Assembly (NCBI RefSeq): GCF_003337215.1
Contig: NZ_QPIG01000005.1
Coordinates: forward strand, 124,001 to 188,000
DNA length: 64,000 bases
Origin: Oceanihabitans sediminis
GTDB taxonomy: Bacteria > Bacteroidota > Bacteroidia > Flavobacteriales > Flavobacteriaceae
Reading direction: 5' to 3'
Positions within the stretch are counted from its first letter, which is position 1, and every line of letters begins with the position of its first letter. The notes under the pieces are model-generated. The model saw nothing but the letters and a program-made list of their open reading frames with translations. It did no database searches and was not told where the DNA came from. Shown here one piece after another: positions 54,530 through 64,000 of this stretch. The translations under genes were made by a program, and so were the position numbers.

Positions 54530-57500
54530 TTATTTTATAAGTACGAATGTCCCATTTACTTCAATTACCTCATCATAAAATGTACTTGCTAAAAAGGTGA
54601 AATAATAATTCCCGTTTTCAGCTTCTTCATCTTTTATCTTACCATCCCAACCTCGAATATCCTCTCCAACTTCGGAATAAATAAGACTCCCCCAAGTATC
54701 GTAAATACGCAACTCCATGTTTTTAAGTCCAACATATTTAGGTCCAAAAAAGTCATTAACACCATCTTCATTTGCTGTAAAAGCATTAGGCATAAGCAAC
54801 TTATAGCCTTTTTCTACAACAAGTGTAACAATTTTAGTATAAGAACATCCAAATGGATAAGTAACGGTTTGTGTTACCACATAATTCCCTACTTGTAAGT
54901 AGGTATGCACTGGGTTTTCTTCCCCAGAGAAGCTTCCATCTCCAAAATCCCATAAAACACTTTCATAATCTCCTGTAGCGGTATTGGTGAACTGTATTGG
55001 ATCCTGAATGGAATAAACGCCATAATTACTATAACTAAACGAATCAACATCAAAGTCCGGATCTCCTATCATAGGAGTTTCCACATTAAAACTATAATCG
55101 ATACTACAGCCTAAACTATCTGTTACTTCTAAAACTACAAGTCCATTAACATCTGTAGTCATAAACTCATTATTCATACCACTAATAGTTCCGCTAGACC
55201 AATTATATTGAAATGGCGGTACGCCACCACTAGCTACAGCTACAAAAGTTTGACTTACTGTATGAGTATCACAATCTACTTCTGTTTGTGTATCTACACT
55301 TAAAGCCAATGGTTCAAACCTATTTACCGTCCAACTACCATCAATTTCACATCCATTTGCATCGGTTACATGAGCTACATAGGTGTTTGGAGGTACGTTA
55401 TCTAAATCTTCGGTAGTTGCACCATTTGACCACACAACACTAAACGGTGGTGTTCCTCCTTGTATTAGTAAGTTTATAGAACCACTATTAGGGTCATCAC
55501 AATCAAAGGCATGAGAAACATTAGCGGATAACTGTAAAGGTAAAATATTATATATAGTAAAACTCTCTTGAATAACACAAGGGGTTCCATCGGTAATGGT
55601 TACAGTGTAGGTTCCTGGCGCCAAATTGTTTCGCTCTACTCCTGCTGTTGGATCATCATCCCATACAACGGTAATAGGATCCATTCCTCCTTGAAAGTTC
55701 AGAACTATTCTTGCATCATTTTCACCTGCACAGGACATTTGGGTTAGCTCTGGTTCAATTAAAAACAGAGGAGCTTCTTCTATTTCAATAGGAAACTCTT
55801 GAACACAATCCACTGCATCGGTTACGGTAAGAGTATATATTCCGGCAGACAAATCAGTTAATTCCATTCCTGTAGCAAAATTACTCCAAGAAATACTATA
55901 TGGTGGTATCCCTCCCGAAATATCATTTATTGTAATTGTTGCATCATTATCTCCGTAACAAGCAATTTCTGTAGTAACATAATCAATAACAATTGCATCA
56001 TTTTGACTTATAATAAACTCCTCTGTATCAACACATCCTGAACTATCCATTACCTGAACAGTGTAGGTGCCAGCCATTAAATTATCTATATTCTGACTAG
56101 TACTTGTAAAACCATCAGGACCTGTCCATAAAAAAGTATAATCAGGTCTACCTCCTACTACATCAATATCTATAGCACCTGTAGCATCACCATAACATAA
56201 TACATTAGTAGAAGAGTTTAGCGTGGCTTCTAACAATGGTGGTTCTACAACAGTAAAACTCTCCACAATGGGGCCGCAATTATTTGCATCTGTTACTGTT
56301 ACCTCATATACCCCTGGACCTATATTCACAAGATCTTCATCTGTAGAAAATGGCATTCCATCTAGAGTCCAAGTATAAGAATATGGTAAAGTTCCTCCTA
56401 CTATATTTATATCTATAGAGCCGTCATTAGCCTCAAAACAACTTATTGTTTCTGGATCAAAATTAATACTACTAAAAGCTAATTCGTCTGGTTCTGCTAT
56501 AGTAAATGTTTCTGAATAAGGACAACCTCCATCATCTAAAATAGTAAGTGTGTAAGTACCCGCTTCCAAATTAAATATATCCTCATCCGTACTACTAAAT
56601 CCGTTTGGTCCTTCCCAAGTAATACTATATGGCGAAGCTCCTGTAAATGGCACTCCCCCGGTTACTGTGATTTCAATAGAGGCATTATTGGACGCAAAAC
56701 ATGTGTTGTTACTAATAACGGATGCAACACTAATAGACGGATTAACAGTAACTACTACTTCAAAGGAATCACCTACGCAATTTCCAGAAATAGGTGTGAC
56801 GCTATAAGTAACAGTAGCTGGATTGGTAGTTGTATTTTCTAAAAATTGAGAAATAGTCGAAACAGGTGTTGCTTGTTCGGATGTTCCCGAAATACTTCCT
56901 ACCGGATTAATCACAGGTGCTGTCCATGTATATTCAGTAGATACTGGCACAGAATCTCCATTGCTAGTATCAGGTAAATATTCGAAGGTGTTACCACTAC
57001 AAATTAGGATGGAAGTATCGCTTACACTTGGTGTTTCATTTACAACAATTTCTGCTGTATCGGATATAATCTCAGAACATCCACCCGAATCAAACGATAT
57101 AATCACATAATAATAAAATGTTTCTACCGTGGATACATCAGGGGTGTAACTATCTGAAGTTGCACCTGTAATTACTGTACCTGAAGTAGTCTCATTTACT
57201 GTATTTTGATACCATTGATAGGTTGGAGTTCCTGCTCCATTACTGTATGAAACCGTTAAATCTGAAGTTGTTTCCCCTAAGCATAGTACATCTGAAACCG
57301 GTTGCGAAACAAATTGAGCTCCTGCACTCACTGCAACCTCACTTATTACACTAATTGCTTCACAGCCTGAAACATCTTGTGAAACTACACAGTAATAATA
57401 CATAGTACCTACATCGGATGTTGGTGGAGTAAAACTTGCTGAAGTAGCCCCTGTAATAGGAGTTCCTGAGTTAGTATTGTTTACTGTATTCTCATACCAT

Positions 57501-60316
57501 TGATAGGATAAGGTACCTATTCCGCCTGAAGCAGCAACCTCTAAATCTTGAGCTGCAGTATTCTGACATAAACTTTGAAAATCAATTGGTTCTGAAGTTA
57601 TAATAGGATCATTTACTACCTCAACTTCAGCCACAGCACTGCTAAGGTTTCCACAGCCACTAGAAGCATAACTAACCACAACATAATAAAAAAACGTACC
57701 AACACTAGTAAAAGCCGGAGGCGTATAGGTAGAAGCTGTAGCTCCAGAAATTAATGTTCCACCGGTATTACTGTTGCTTGTATTAGTATACCATTGGTAA
57801 CTAGCTACTCCGGCACCTCCTGATACCTCCACTGAAAGTACTTCTGACTGACCTCCAACACAAATATTTTGCATACTTAATAGCTGTGTTTCAATTTGAG
57901 GGGCATTAGCGACTATAATTTCAGCCGTATCAGATATAATTTCACTACAGCCACCAGTTGAAAATGTAATTACTACATAATAATAAGTGGTACCTACCGT
58001 ATCTGTAGTTGGTGTAAAAGTGGAAGAAGTAGCACCTGTGATAGCTGTCCCAGAGTTGGTATTATCTACACTATTTTCATACCATTGATAATTTGGTGTC
58101 CCAGTACCATCTATATCTACAAATAAATCATCGGCCACACCGTTTTCACAAACGGAATTTGACTGAGGTTGACTAATAATTAGTGGAGCAGGCTCCACAA
58201 TAATCTCAAAATCTACAGGAGTTCCATCACACTCTCCAATTGCTGCAGTTACCGTATAAGTAAGTGTTACCGAAGTAGTAGATGTATTGATTATAGTTTG
58301 AGCGGGAATAGTACTAGAAGTTCCATTAGGGATATAACCTGTAAGACCTGATGGGTTATTAGACGACCAGTTAAATGTAGCATTCGAATCATCTGCTAAA
58401 ATAGCAATTTCAGTTGTTGTTGCTCCAGAACAGATGGTTTGCGTCAAATCTGTATTGGTTATAGTTGGAACAGATGATATTAGAAACTCTTCTGTATCTA
58501 TACTAGTTCCACAGCTATTAGAAACTTCAAGACTTAATACATAAGTATTAGAGGTATAAAAACTAATTTCTGGAAATTCAGAATTGGCATTTGTACCATT
58601 AACAAACTCCCAATCTGTAGGGGAGGCTCCCGTATTAATACTCCAAGTGTAAGTTCCACTACTCGGTCCACAACTAGCAACATCAGCAGTAGGCATAATA
58701 ACAGAGGAAGCATCACATAAGTCTGCAATATTATTTATACTAACTTGGGGTGGTGCTGTTACAATTATTTCTTGCGGTACACTAGATGTAGTTCCACAAG
58801 AGTTAGTTCCTTTAAGGCTAACTATATAAGTACCTGGATTTATAAATTCTATTTCCGGAGATTCAGAATTAGCATCCGTACCATTTATATAATTATATCC
58901 GCTTGTTGTACCACAATAACTAGGAGTATAATCAATATCCCATTCAAAAACAGGAACGCCACATTGGTCAGTTACAACTGTGGTATTATTTAAAACAGTT
59001 GTAAAAGGAGCACAAGACTCGTTAGTAGTAGATGTGAATTCTGGGTTTAAAGGAGCTTCAATACATATTTCTTGGGTATATACAGACTCATCACAGGAAA
59101 AGTTATCTCCTGTAAGGGTTACGGTATATGTTCCTGGACTTGAGTAAACATGACTTACACTCTGAAAATCACTAGTTAAAATGGTATCAGTTCCATCCCC
59201 AAAATCCCAAATAAAATTCACATCTGAAGAACAATTAAAACCATAACCTGGCTCTGTAGTGTTATTAAATAAAATTGTAGTATCAACACAACCTGTGTCA
59301 GGTGCATTAAAACTTACATCGGGACTTATTATGATTAATATATTTGGAAGCGTTGCTGGGTTTGGATTAGGAGAACAGGCATTTCTTATCCATAATTTAG
59401 CTACATATTCACCTGGACAACTAGATTCTGTATATGAATGTGGCTGTATTGGGAAGGGTAAAGAACTTGATGGGTCTGTTGCATTATAATAAGCGGAACT
59501 AACCAACTCATCTTGAGTATAATTAACAGTAACTCCATCACCGTAGTCGACTTCATAAGTGGTATCAGAAGTGTTTGTTCCCCAATTTGTAATTTCAAAT
59601 TGTATAGGAGTAGAAGGTGCACATAGATTCTGTGTGTCACCTGGACCAGAAATTCCTCCTGAAGGGTTAGTTGCATTTTTAACAACATACGTTTTAGTAC
59701 TTGTACAACCATTATCACCAATTGCAGTGATTGTCATATTGTACGTTCCAAACCCTACATAATTATGTGTTATAGGAAAGCTTACATTATTATCAATTTG
59801 ATTATCACCCCATGAAATATTATATGTACTAATACAGCTAGAGGAAGAATTATTACCTACTTCAACTAAAAATTCAGAACTTGTACCTGTATTTCCACAA
59901 TTATTAAATGGACCTGCGATTCCCGGATTAAGATCTATGAAATTAATATCAGGTTCTTCATTAACTGTAACAGTCTCTGTTAAAGTTGTTGTTTCCCCAT
60001 TATCATCTGTAACTTCAAGGGTCACATCAAAAGTCTGAGTCCCGCAACCAAAGGCTTCATAAATATACTCAGGATCTTCTTCTGTAGAAGTTGCACCATC
60101 CCCAAAATCCCATAAATATTCAAAAGGTCCATCTCCTGTGACAGTAGAGTTAAAAGACACCGTTTCCCCAGAACAAACATTGTTATTATATGAAAAACTA
60201 ACGGTCGGTGGTGCTATTAAATTTTCAGCAACTACATGTATCCTATTAAAAGCAATAGCCGAAGAAACTACAATAAAAAATATAACACCTGTATAAATAT
60301 AACTTCTATACCTCAT
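54530..60316 (-). CDS. Giant secreted adhesin with PKD, Ig-like and SprB repeats, type-B T9SS sorting domain
   Basis: A 1928-residue protein. Signal peptide at the N-terminus; several PKD-like domains (about 35-640, with WDFGDGATSTEEDPEYIYEA and later WDFGDGT copies); four Ig-like repeats of about 90 residues, each with YQWY and a ...SGATxxTYTP... core; seven SprB-type repeats with AGTYTVTITDG-like endings; a last PKD (WDFGDGSFSGEENPVHTY); and a C-terminal type-B gliding-motility/T9SS domain (PNAFTANEDGVNDFFGPKYV, LRIYDTWGSLIY, GWDGKIKDEEAENGNYYF). It is probably exported by T9SS and displayed as a gliding or surface adhesin; ligand unknown. It pairs with the PorP/SprF gene eight bases downstream. 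Confidence 0.93.
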   Translation of the reverse strand: MRYRSYIYTGVIFFIVVSSAIAFNRIHVVAENLIAPPTVSFSYNNNVCSGETVSFNSTVTGDGPFEYLWDFGDGATSTEEDPEYIYEAFGCGTQTFDVTLEVTDDNGETTTLTETVTVNEEPDINFIDLNPGIAGPFNNCGNTGTSSEFLVEVGNNSSSSCISTYNISWGDNQIDNNVSFPITHNYVGFGTYNMTITAIGDNGCTSTKTYVVKNATNPSGGISGPGDTQNLCAPSTPIQFEITNWGTNTSDTTYEVDYGDGVTVNYTQDELVSSAYYNATDPSSSLPFPIQPHSYTESSCPGEYVAKLWIRNACSPNPNPATLPNILIIISPDVSFNAPDTGCVDTTILFNNTTEPGYGFNCSSDVNFIWDFGDGTDTILTSDFQSVSHVYSSPGTYTVTLTGDNFSCDESVYTQEICIEAPLNPEFTSTTNESCAPFTTVLNNTTVVTDQCGVPVFEWDIDYTPSYCGTTSGYNYINGTDANSESPEIEFINPGTYIVSLKGTNSCGTTSSVPQEIIVTAPPQVSINNIADLCDASSVIMPTADVASCGPSSGTYTWSINTGASPTDWEFVNGTNANSEFPEISFYTSNTYVLSLEVSNSCGTSIDTEEFLISSVPTITNTDLTQTICSGATTTEIAILADDSNATFNWSSNNPSGLTGYIPNGTSSTIPAQTIINTSTTSVTLTYTVTAAIGECDGTPVDFEIIVEPAPLIISQPQSNSVCENGVADDLFVDIDGTGTPNYQWYENSVDNTNSGTAITGATSSTFTPTTDTVGTTYYYVVITFSTGGCSEIISDTAEIIVANAPQIETQLLSMQNICVGGQSEVLSVEVSGGAGVASYQWYTNTSNSNTGGTLISGATASTYTPPAFTSVGTFFYYVVVSYASSGCGNLSSAVAEVEVVNDPIITSEPIDFQSLCQNTAAQDLEVAASGGIGTLSYQWYENTVNNTNSGTPITGATSASFTPPTSDVGTMYYYCVVSQDVSGCEAISVISEVAVSAGAQFVSQPVSDVLCLGETTSDLTVSYSNGAGTPTYQWYQNTVNETTSGTVITGATSDSYTPDVSTVETFYYYVIISFDSGGCSEIISDTAEIVVNETPSVSDTSILICSGNTFEYLPDTSNGDSVPVSTEYTWTAPVINPVGSISGTSEQATPVSTISQFLENTTTNPATVTYSVTPISGNCVGDSFEVVVTVNPSISVASVISNNTCFASNNASIEITVTGGVPFTGASPYSITWEGPNGFSSTDEDIFNLEAGTYTLTILDDGGCPYSETFTIAEPDELAFSSINFDPETISCFEANDGSIDINIVGGTLPYSYTWTLDGMPFSTDEDLVNIGPGVYEVTVTDANNCGPIVESFTVVEPPLLEATLNSSTNVLCYGDATGAIDIDVVGGRPDYTFLWTGPDGFTSTSQNIDNLMAGTYTVQVMDSSGCVDTEEFIISQNDAIVIDYVTTEIACYGDNDATITINDISGGIPPYSISWSNFATGMELTDLSAGIYTLTVTDAVDCVQEFPIEIEEAPLFLIEPELTQMSCAGENDARIVLNFQGGMDPITVVWDDDPTAGVERNNLAPGTYTVTITDGTPCVIQESFTIYNILPLQLSANVSHAFDCDDPNSGSINLLIQGGTPPFSVVWSNGATTEDLDNVPPNTYVAHVTDANGCEIDGSWTVNRFEPLALSVDTQTEVDCDTHTVSQTFVAVASGGVPPFQYNWSSGTISGMNNEFMTTDVNGLVVLEVTDSLGCSIDYSFNVETPMIGDPDFDVDSFSYSNYGVYSIQDPIQFTNTATGDYESVLWDFGDGSFSGEENPVHTYLQVGNYVVTQTVTYPFGCSYTKIVTLVVEKGYKLLMPNAFTANEDGVNDFFGPKYVGLKNMELRIYDTWGSLIYSEVGEDIRGWDGKIKDEEAENGNYYFTFLASTFYDEVIEVNGTFVLIK

Positions 60317-60436
60317 AATTTAAACTTGTTTGTTAAAATGATCACACTAAAAACCCAATAAAGTTTACATCAAAAGCCATAGCGTTTTAAATGATTCTTT
60401 AAAGAATTAGTTGGTATGAGTTTCATGTTTGTTTTA

Positions 60437-60814
60437 CTAATAACAATGACACTTATAATTTATAATATACTTATGGAATCGTTCTCCATAAGACTTAGAG
60501 TCTCCATAACTTCCATATTGAAAATTAGACCAATTTGTCGAAGGGATTCCGCAAAAGATATAAGTATTGGTCTGGTAACTATATTCGTTTTTTTTGATTT
60601 TAGCTATTACATAAGTTTTGTAATCGTAACTATAGGCTTTTACCTCTTGCAACCAGTCTGAGTCTAAGGTATAACTACTTAATGTCCCTTTACTATAAGC
60701 TTTAGTTGTTATAAAAGACAATAAGTCATCGCAAGAAACGTCTTGAGAAAAGCTAAAAAAAGAGTGTAATAAAATATAAGCGCTTAGGCTATATTTTACA
60801 AAATTGGAGCGCAT
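60437..60814 (-). CDS. Small secreted KTSC-like protein
   Basis: About 125 residues, start chosen at ATG 60812-60814 because it opens MRSNFVKYSLSAYILLHSFF, a signal peptide ending SFSQ. The mature part (SSYTLDSDWLQEVKAYSYDY ... YIFCGIPSTNWSNFQYGS ... SYGERFHKYIINYKC) resembles a KTSC domain, in which a beta-hairpin is followed by a FGVP-like loop and a final GxxFNxxI helix. KTSC domains have no established activity. It has four cysteines, unusual for the family. It lies upstream of the adhesin gene on the same strand, 120 bp away. Confidence 0.6.
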   Translation of the reverse strand: MRSNFVKYSLSAYILLHSFFSFSQDVSCDDLLSFITTKAYSKGTLSSYTLDSDWLQEVKAYSYDYKTYVIAKIKKNEYSYQTNTYIFCGIPSTNWSNFQYGSYGDSKSYGERFHKYIINYKCHCY

Positions 60815-61118
60815 AAGTAGGATTATCAATTAATTAGCCTTCAAACTTATAAAACTCAATGATAAAATCCATTGTTTTTTTATAAAACCTTTAACATTTG
60901 CTTCATTAAGCCCTAATAAAGACACTATATGTAAGAATAATACTATTTTGAAATACATGTATAACGAAGCCTAAAGGAATAGAATTTCCCATATATAGGA
61001 AAGATATAAATCAAGTTAATTTATAATAGGATACGAAAAAACAAGCAATAGATTTTCAGTCTCGTTAGGCAAAGCAACAATTCCGAAAGATTTTTTATCA
61101 TGCAGCTATTAAGAAACC

Positions 61119-62591
61119 CTACCTCCTACGACTATAAACCTTCCCTTCCTCCAATTCTTTTCCTGCAAACAGGTTCTCAATGGTTACTAAATGATAGCCT
61201 TTTGCTTTTAAATTACTAATTACTTGAGGCATAGCTGCAACGGTAGACGGATGAATGTCATGCGCTAAGACAATGCCATTAATAGAGGCTTCACTAATCC
61301 TTTCTGCTACAATGTCGGTCTTGCGATCTTTCCAATCTAAAGGATCTAGATTCCATAAAATAATAGGCATATTCGCATGCGCTTTTACCATATCATTTAA
61401 AGATCCGTATGGTGGTCTTAAAACCTGAACATCTTCACCAATAATATTAGAAATCACCTCGTTGGTTTCATTAATCTGTTGGATAACAGCTTCCTCTGAC
61501 AGTCTTTTTAAATCTTTGTGATCCCAACTATGATTACCAATTTGATGTCCTTCTTTATAAGCTCTTAAAAGTGTGTTTTTCTGCACTTTGGCCGACTTCC
61601 CTAAAACAAAAAAGGTAGCCTTAACCTCATGCTTTTTTAAAATATCTAAAAGTTGGGTGGTGTATTTTGCCGGACCATCATCAAAAGTGATAGCAACACA
61701 TGGTTCCTTACTACAATCTACTTCAAAAGAAGTTTCTGCAGTTTTAGGTTCTTTTTCCGTAGGAAGTATCTCCTCCCCTTTTTCTGCTGGAATTAAAAAA
61801 ACTTCTAGGTACTTTTCAGCTACTAAATGGCGATAGCTATCTGGAGATAATTTTACTTCAATAGCACCAAAATTTCCGGAGGCTACTTGATACTTATCAA
61901 AATAAATAGTCAGCTTTCCTGAGGCATCCCAAGAAAAACCATCGTAATTTTCATCACTAGGCATGGTTCCCTCTATAAGCATCTCCTCTGCATTATTCCA
62001 AAGAGCTTCTTTATCTGAAGCACTTACCCCTTCCATAGCTGCAATTTTTTCCTTTAAAATGGCTTTTGTTTCGGACTGTACGATTGTCGCTAGTTTTTCA
62101 AAATTTTCTTTAGGAGAAAATAGCCTTGAAAAAGGAAGTCTTTTTTGGTCTTTTACATCATATACATAGGTAAAAAACTGTGTGTCATAATTGTTTCCGT
62201 AAGAAGTATAACGCTCTATTAAAAATGTAAGAACAGTCGGACTACTAGCAACCAACTCAAAGTGCTGACCAAAATCTAAACCTGCAATAGCTTCTTCGTT
62301 TTTTCCTTTAGCTGCAGCTTCAAATTCCTTTAAATATGATTGAGCAAATGCTTCTTGATCGTTATTAATAAAGTTATACACCGTACTTGGGTAAGAAATA
62401 TGAAGTTTATTTTTATCGTTAGAAGTATCCGACCCTACTTGAATGTTTTTTATCTGAATACTATCCGATAATGCTTCTACACTTTCATCAAGCTCTATGC
62501 GGAATGGTGCGTCTATCGCTTCTTCCTTTTTAGCTTCTTTACAGTTAAAATTAATGACAACTAAAATCAGTACGTAGACTATATTTTTCAT
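61119..62591 (-). CDS. Polysaccharide deacetylase (NodB-type) lipoprotein with RsiV-like domain
   Basis: A 490-residue protein. N-terminal lipobox INFNC (Cys17 lipidated). Residues about 60-270 form a DUF4163/DUF3298-like domain as in RsiV; residues about 290-480 are a NodB homology domain with CVAITFDDGPAKYT (catalytic Asp and metal Asp), QIGNHSWDHKDL (metal histidines) and LRPPYGSLND. It probably deacetylates peptidoglycan or another envelope polysaccharide; the first domain may bind muropeptides. The gap 60815-61118 contains nothing I can identify. Confidence 0.92.
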   Translation of the reverse strand: MKNIVYVLILVVINFNCKEAKKEEAIDAPFRIELDESVEALSDSIQIKNIQVGSDTSNDKNKLHISYPSTVYNFINNDQEAFAQSYLKEFEAAAKGKNEEAIAGLDFGQHFELVASSPTVLTFLIERYTSYGNNYDTQFFTYVYDVKDQKRLPFSRLFSPKENFEKLATIVQSETKAILKEKIAAMEGVSASDKEALWNNAEEMLIEGTMPSDENYDGFSWDASGKLTIYFDKYQVASGNFGAIEVKLSPDSYRHLVAEKYLEVFLIPAEKGEEILPTEKEPKTAETSFEVDCSKEPCVAITFDDGPAKYTTQLLDILKKHEVKATFFVLGKSAKVQKNTLLRAYKEGHQIGNHSWDHKDLKRLSEEAVIQQINETNEVISNIIGEDVQVLRPPYGSLNDMVKAHANMPIILWNLDPLDWKDRKTDIVAERISEASINGIVLAHDIHPSTVAAMPQVISNLKAKGYHLVTIENLFAGKELEEGKVYSRRR

Positions 62592-62639
62592 TATATTTTT
62601 CTAGTTTTTTTTGTAGTCCTTTAATCAGTTCCCTATTAG

Positions 62640-63617
62640 TTATTGCAACTTATCAGCATACTTAAAAATAGCAGGCAATCCACCGGTATGCCAAAACAAT
62701 ACATTGGAATTCGATGGGATTTTCTTTTCATTTAAAAAATCTAACATGCCATAAAAGGCCCTTCCGGTATAAACAGGGTCTACCAAAATACCTTCCGAAG
62801 TAGCTAGCTCCTTAATAGCTTTTATTTCGTCTAGAGTAACCTTACCATATCCTTTCTTATCATAGTCTCTATATAAAGAAATATCTGAAAGGGAAAAAGC
62901 TTCTGAAAGACCTAATTTTTCAACTCCTTCTTGAACGATTTTAAAAACCACTTCCTCTAAAGAACCTCCCTGTATACCATCTTTATCTATATTAATTGGC
63001 ATGAGTGTAGCATCTAGCGAAAAGAGTTCTTTTCCTAGCGTCAAGCCAGCTTGCATCCCTCCAGAACTAGAAGCAAAAAAGATATAGTCTATCTCTAAGT
63101 TTTGCGCAGTAAGCTGCGCTTTCAGCTCCTTTACAGCATGCACAAAACCTAATGCCCCTGTAAAGTTAGACCCCCCGTAAGGAATAACAAAACACTTAGC
63201 GCCTTCCTGCTGAAGCTTACTTTTTAACGCCTCTATGTCCTCCCCTTTTCTATTCGCACCTGTAAAATGAATTGCTGCACCCAAAATAGAAGATAATAAC
63301 AGGTTTCCTTCATATACTTTTGGGGCTGTTCCTCCTAAAAGTAAATGACATTTTAAACCCGCTTTAGAACAAGCTGCTGCAGTTTGCCTACAATGATTAG
63401 ATTGCTGTGCCCCTGCAGTAATAATAGTATCACAACCTGCATCAAGGGCTTCTTGTATAAGATATTCTAGCTTTCTAGTTTTATTTCCACCGGAAGCTAA
63501 GCCGGTAGTATCATCTCGCTTCATATAAATTTGATATCCCGGATATTTTTTTGATACGTTTTTTAAGGCATGTAAAGGGGTTGGAAAAAAGCCTAAATCA
63601 AATTTATTATCTATCAT
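62640..63617 (-). CDS. D-cysteine desulfhydrase / ACC deaminase-like PLP enzyme
   Basis: A 325-residue fold-type II PLP enzyme. Lys46 in SGGNKTRKLEYL is the expected Schiff-base lysine; AGAQQSNHCRQTAAA and SSSGGMQAGLTLG form the substrate and phosphate loops; LPAIFKY ends the protein. It may convert D-cysteine to pyruvate, sulfide and ammonia, or deaminate a related amino acid; the exact substrate cannot be read from sequence. It lies 48 bp upstream of the deacetylase gene. Confidence 0.9.
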   Translation of the reverse strand: MIDNKFDLGFFPTPLHALKNVSKKYPGYQIYMKRDDTTGLASGGNKTRKLEYLIQEALDAGCDTIITAGAQQSNHCRQTAAACSKAGLKCHLLLGGTAPKVYEGNLLLSSILGAAIHFTGANRKGEDIEALKSKLQQEGAKCFVIPYGGSNFTGALGFVHAVKELKAQLTAQNLEIDYIFFASSSGGMQAGLTLGKELFSLDATLMPINIDKDGIQGGSLEEVVFKIVQEGVEKLGLSEAFSLSDISLYRDYDKKGYGKVTLDEIKAIKELATSEGILVDPVYTGRAFYGMLDFLNEKKIPSNSNVLFWHTGGLPAIFKYADKLQ

Positions 63618-63661
63618 ATTGTATTATTTATACTATTAGTAATTAGCTGCTGTATAACGCT

Positions 63662-64000
63662 TTAAAACTTCGATGTATCTAACCATGAAAACATCTTTTT
63701 AAAAGCTTCTTCTCTTACTGCTTTAGGAGATAAAAAGATATCATGTACTGCGTCATCTATCTGTATGAGAGTAACCTTGTTTCCTAGTTTTTCCCCAACA
63801 CGTTGTATATCTTCAATATTTAAAACAATATCATGGTACATAGCTTCTTTAGTAAATTTGGATATTTTAATAGATCTGGAGGAATGCATGACCAAAACTG
63901 GGACTTGTATATCGGATTTCTCTAATCTTTTTTGCGCCCTTGCTATTGCCACTACCCATTTAAAATAAGTAGAAAATCCTTTTATAGGCTTCCATGCCAA
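63662..64000 (-). CDS. Alpha/beta hydrolase, C-terminal part (cut by window edge)
   Basis: The frame enters from the right edge; 112 residues are visible. The strand VPVLVMHSSRSIKISK and the segment QIDDAVHDIFLSPKAVREEA, with the catalytic-type His, match the C-terminal half of an alpha/beta hydrolase (serine lipase/esterase type). The nucleophile serine lies beyond the window. The substrate is unknown. It ends 44 bp before the D-cysteine desulfhydrase-like gene. Confidence 0.75.
   Translation of the reverse strand: MAWKPIKGFSTYFKWVVAIARAQKRLEKSDIQVPVLVMHSSRSIKISKFTKEAMYHDIVLNIEDIQRVGEKLGNKVTLIQIDDAVHDIFLSPKAVREEAFKKMFSWLDTSKF

Overview
The window is AT-rich DNA (about one third G+C by eye) from a member of the Bacteroidota, most likely a marine or aquatic flavobacterium (Flavobacteriaceae). 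The evidence is a 1928-residue adhesin with PKD, Ig-like and SprB-type repeats, a type-B gliding/T9SS sorting domain and an adjacent PorP/SprF partner; three TonB-dependent receptors, two of them with the N-terminal CarboxypepD_reg-like domain typical of the phylum; and promoters of the Bacteroidota form TTTG / TAnnTTTG. Both edges cut genes: a glycosyltransferase on the left and an alpha/beta hydrolase on the right.

Region 1 (1-14951, all minus strand) is a defence island after one truncated glycosyltransferase gene. In transcription order it reads hsdR, a DUF262-only protein, a DUF262+DUF1524 protein, hsdM, hsdS, a small PD-(D/E)XK-like ORF, mcrB and mcrC. Junctions overlap or are only a few bases long, apart from 131 bp before mcrB. 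This nests a GmrSD-like (Type IV-like) pair inside a Type I restriction-modification operon and follows it with McrBC. It is the best candidate here for a composite system that protects against both unmodified and modified DNA.

Region 2 (15231-20381) holds a secreted protein of unknown function and the SbcCD nuclease genes. Region 3 (20901-28302) is a complete thiamin operon on the plus strand, led by a TPP riboswitch and closed by a strong terminator: thiS, thiC, a thiE/tenI-like gene, thiD, thiE, thiG, thiH and a thiF-rhodanese fusion.

Region 4 (28329-34307) has a lipoprotein, a DsbA/FrnE-like oxidoreductase and its TetR-like neighbour, then an iron-siderophore TonB receptor with a PepSY membrane protein. 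Upstream of the receptor is a perfect 15-bp Fur-box-like palindrome. Region 5 (34369-38468) is a Fur-family (probably Zur) regulator divergent from a His/Cys-containing small protein, a TonB receptor and a His-rich lipoprotein. Three related 19-bp inverted repeats lie in the divergent promoter region. This looks like a zinc (or other metal) acquisition locus.

Region 6 (38583-42839) is an AraC regulator with pirin, GNAT, DoxX, YceI and quinone-oxidoreductase-like genes, probably a redox-stress group. Region 7 (43003-48040) is a probable phytate or organophosphate-use operon: TonB receptor, calcineurin-like phosphatase and beta-propeller phytase. Region 8 (48202-53378) is a set of single genes, including a TMEM175-type channel gene broken by what looks like a 17-bp deletion, a second pirin, a TPR protein, a second DoxX, an Old Yellow Enzyme and a PH-domain protein. 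Region 9 (53520-60316) is the T9SS adhesin and PorP/SprF pair. Region 10 (60437-64000) has a KTSC-like secreted protein, a polysaccharide deacetylase lipoprotein, a D-cysteine desulfhydrase-like PLP enzyme and the cut hydrolase. I saw no rRNA, tRNA, CRISPR array or insertion sequence.
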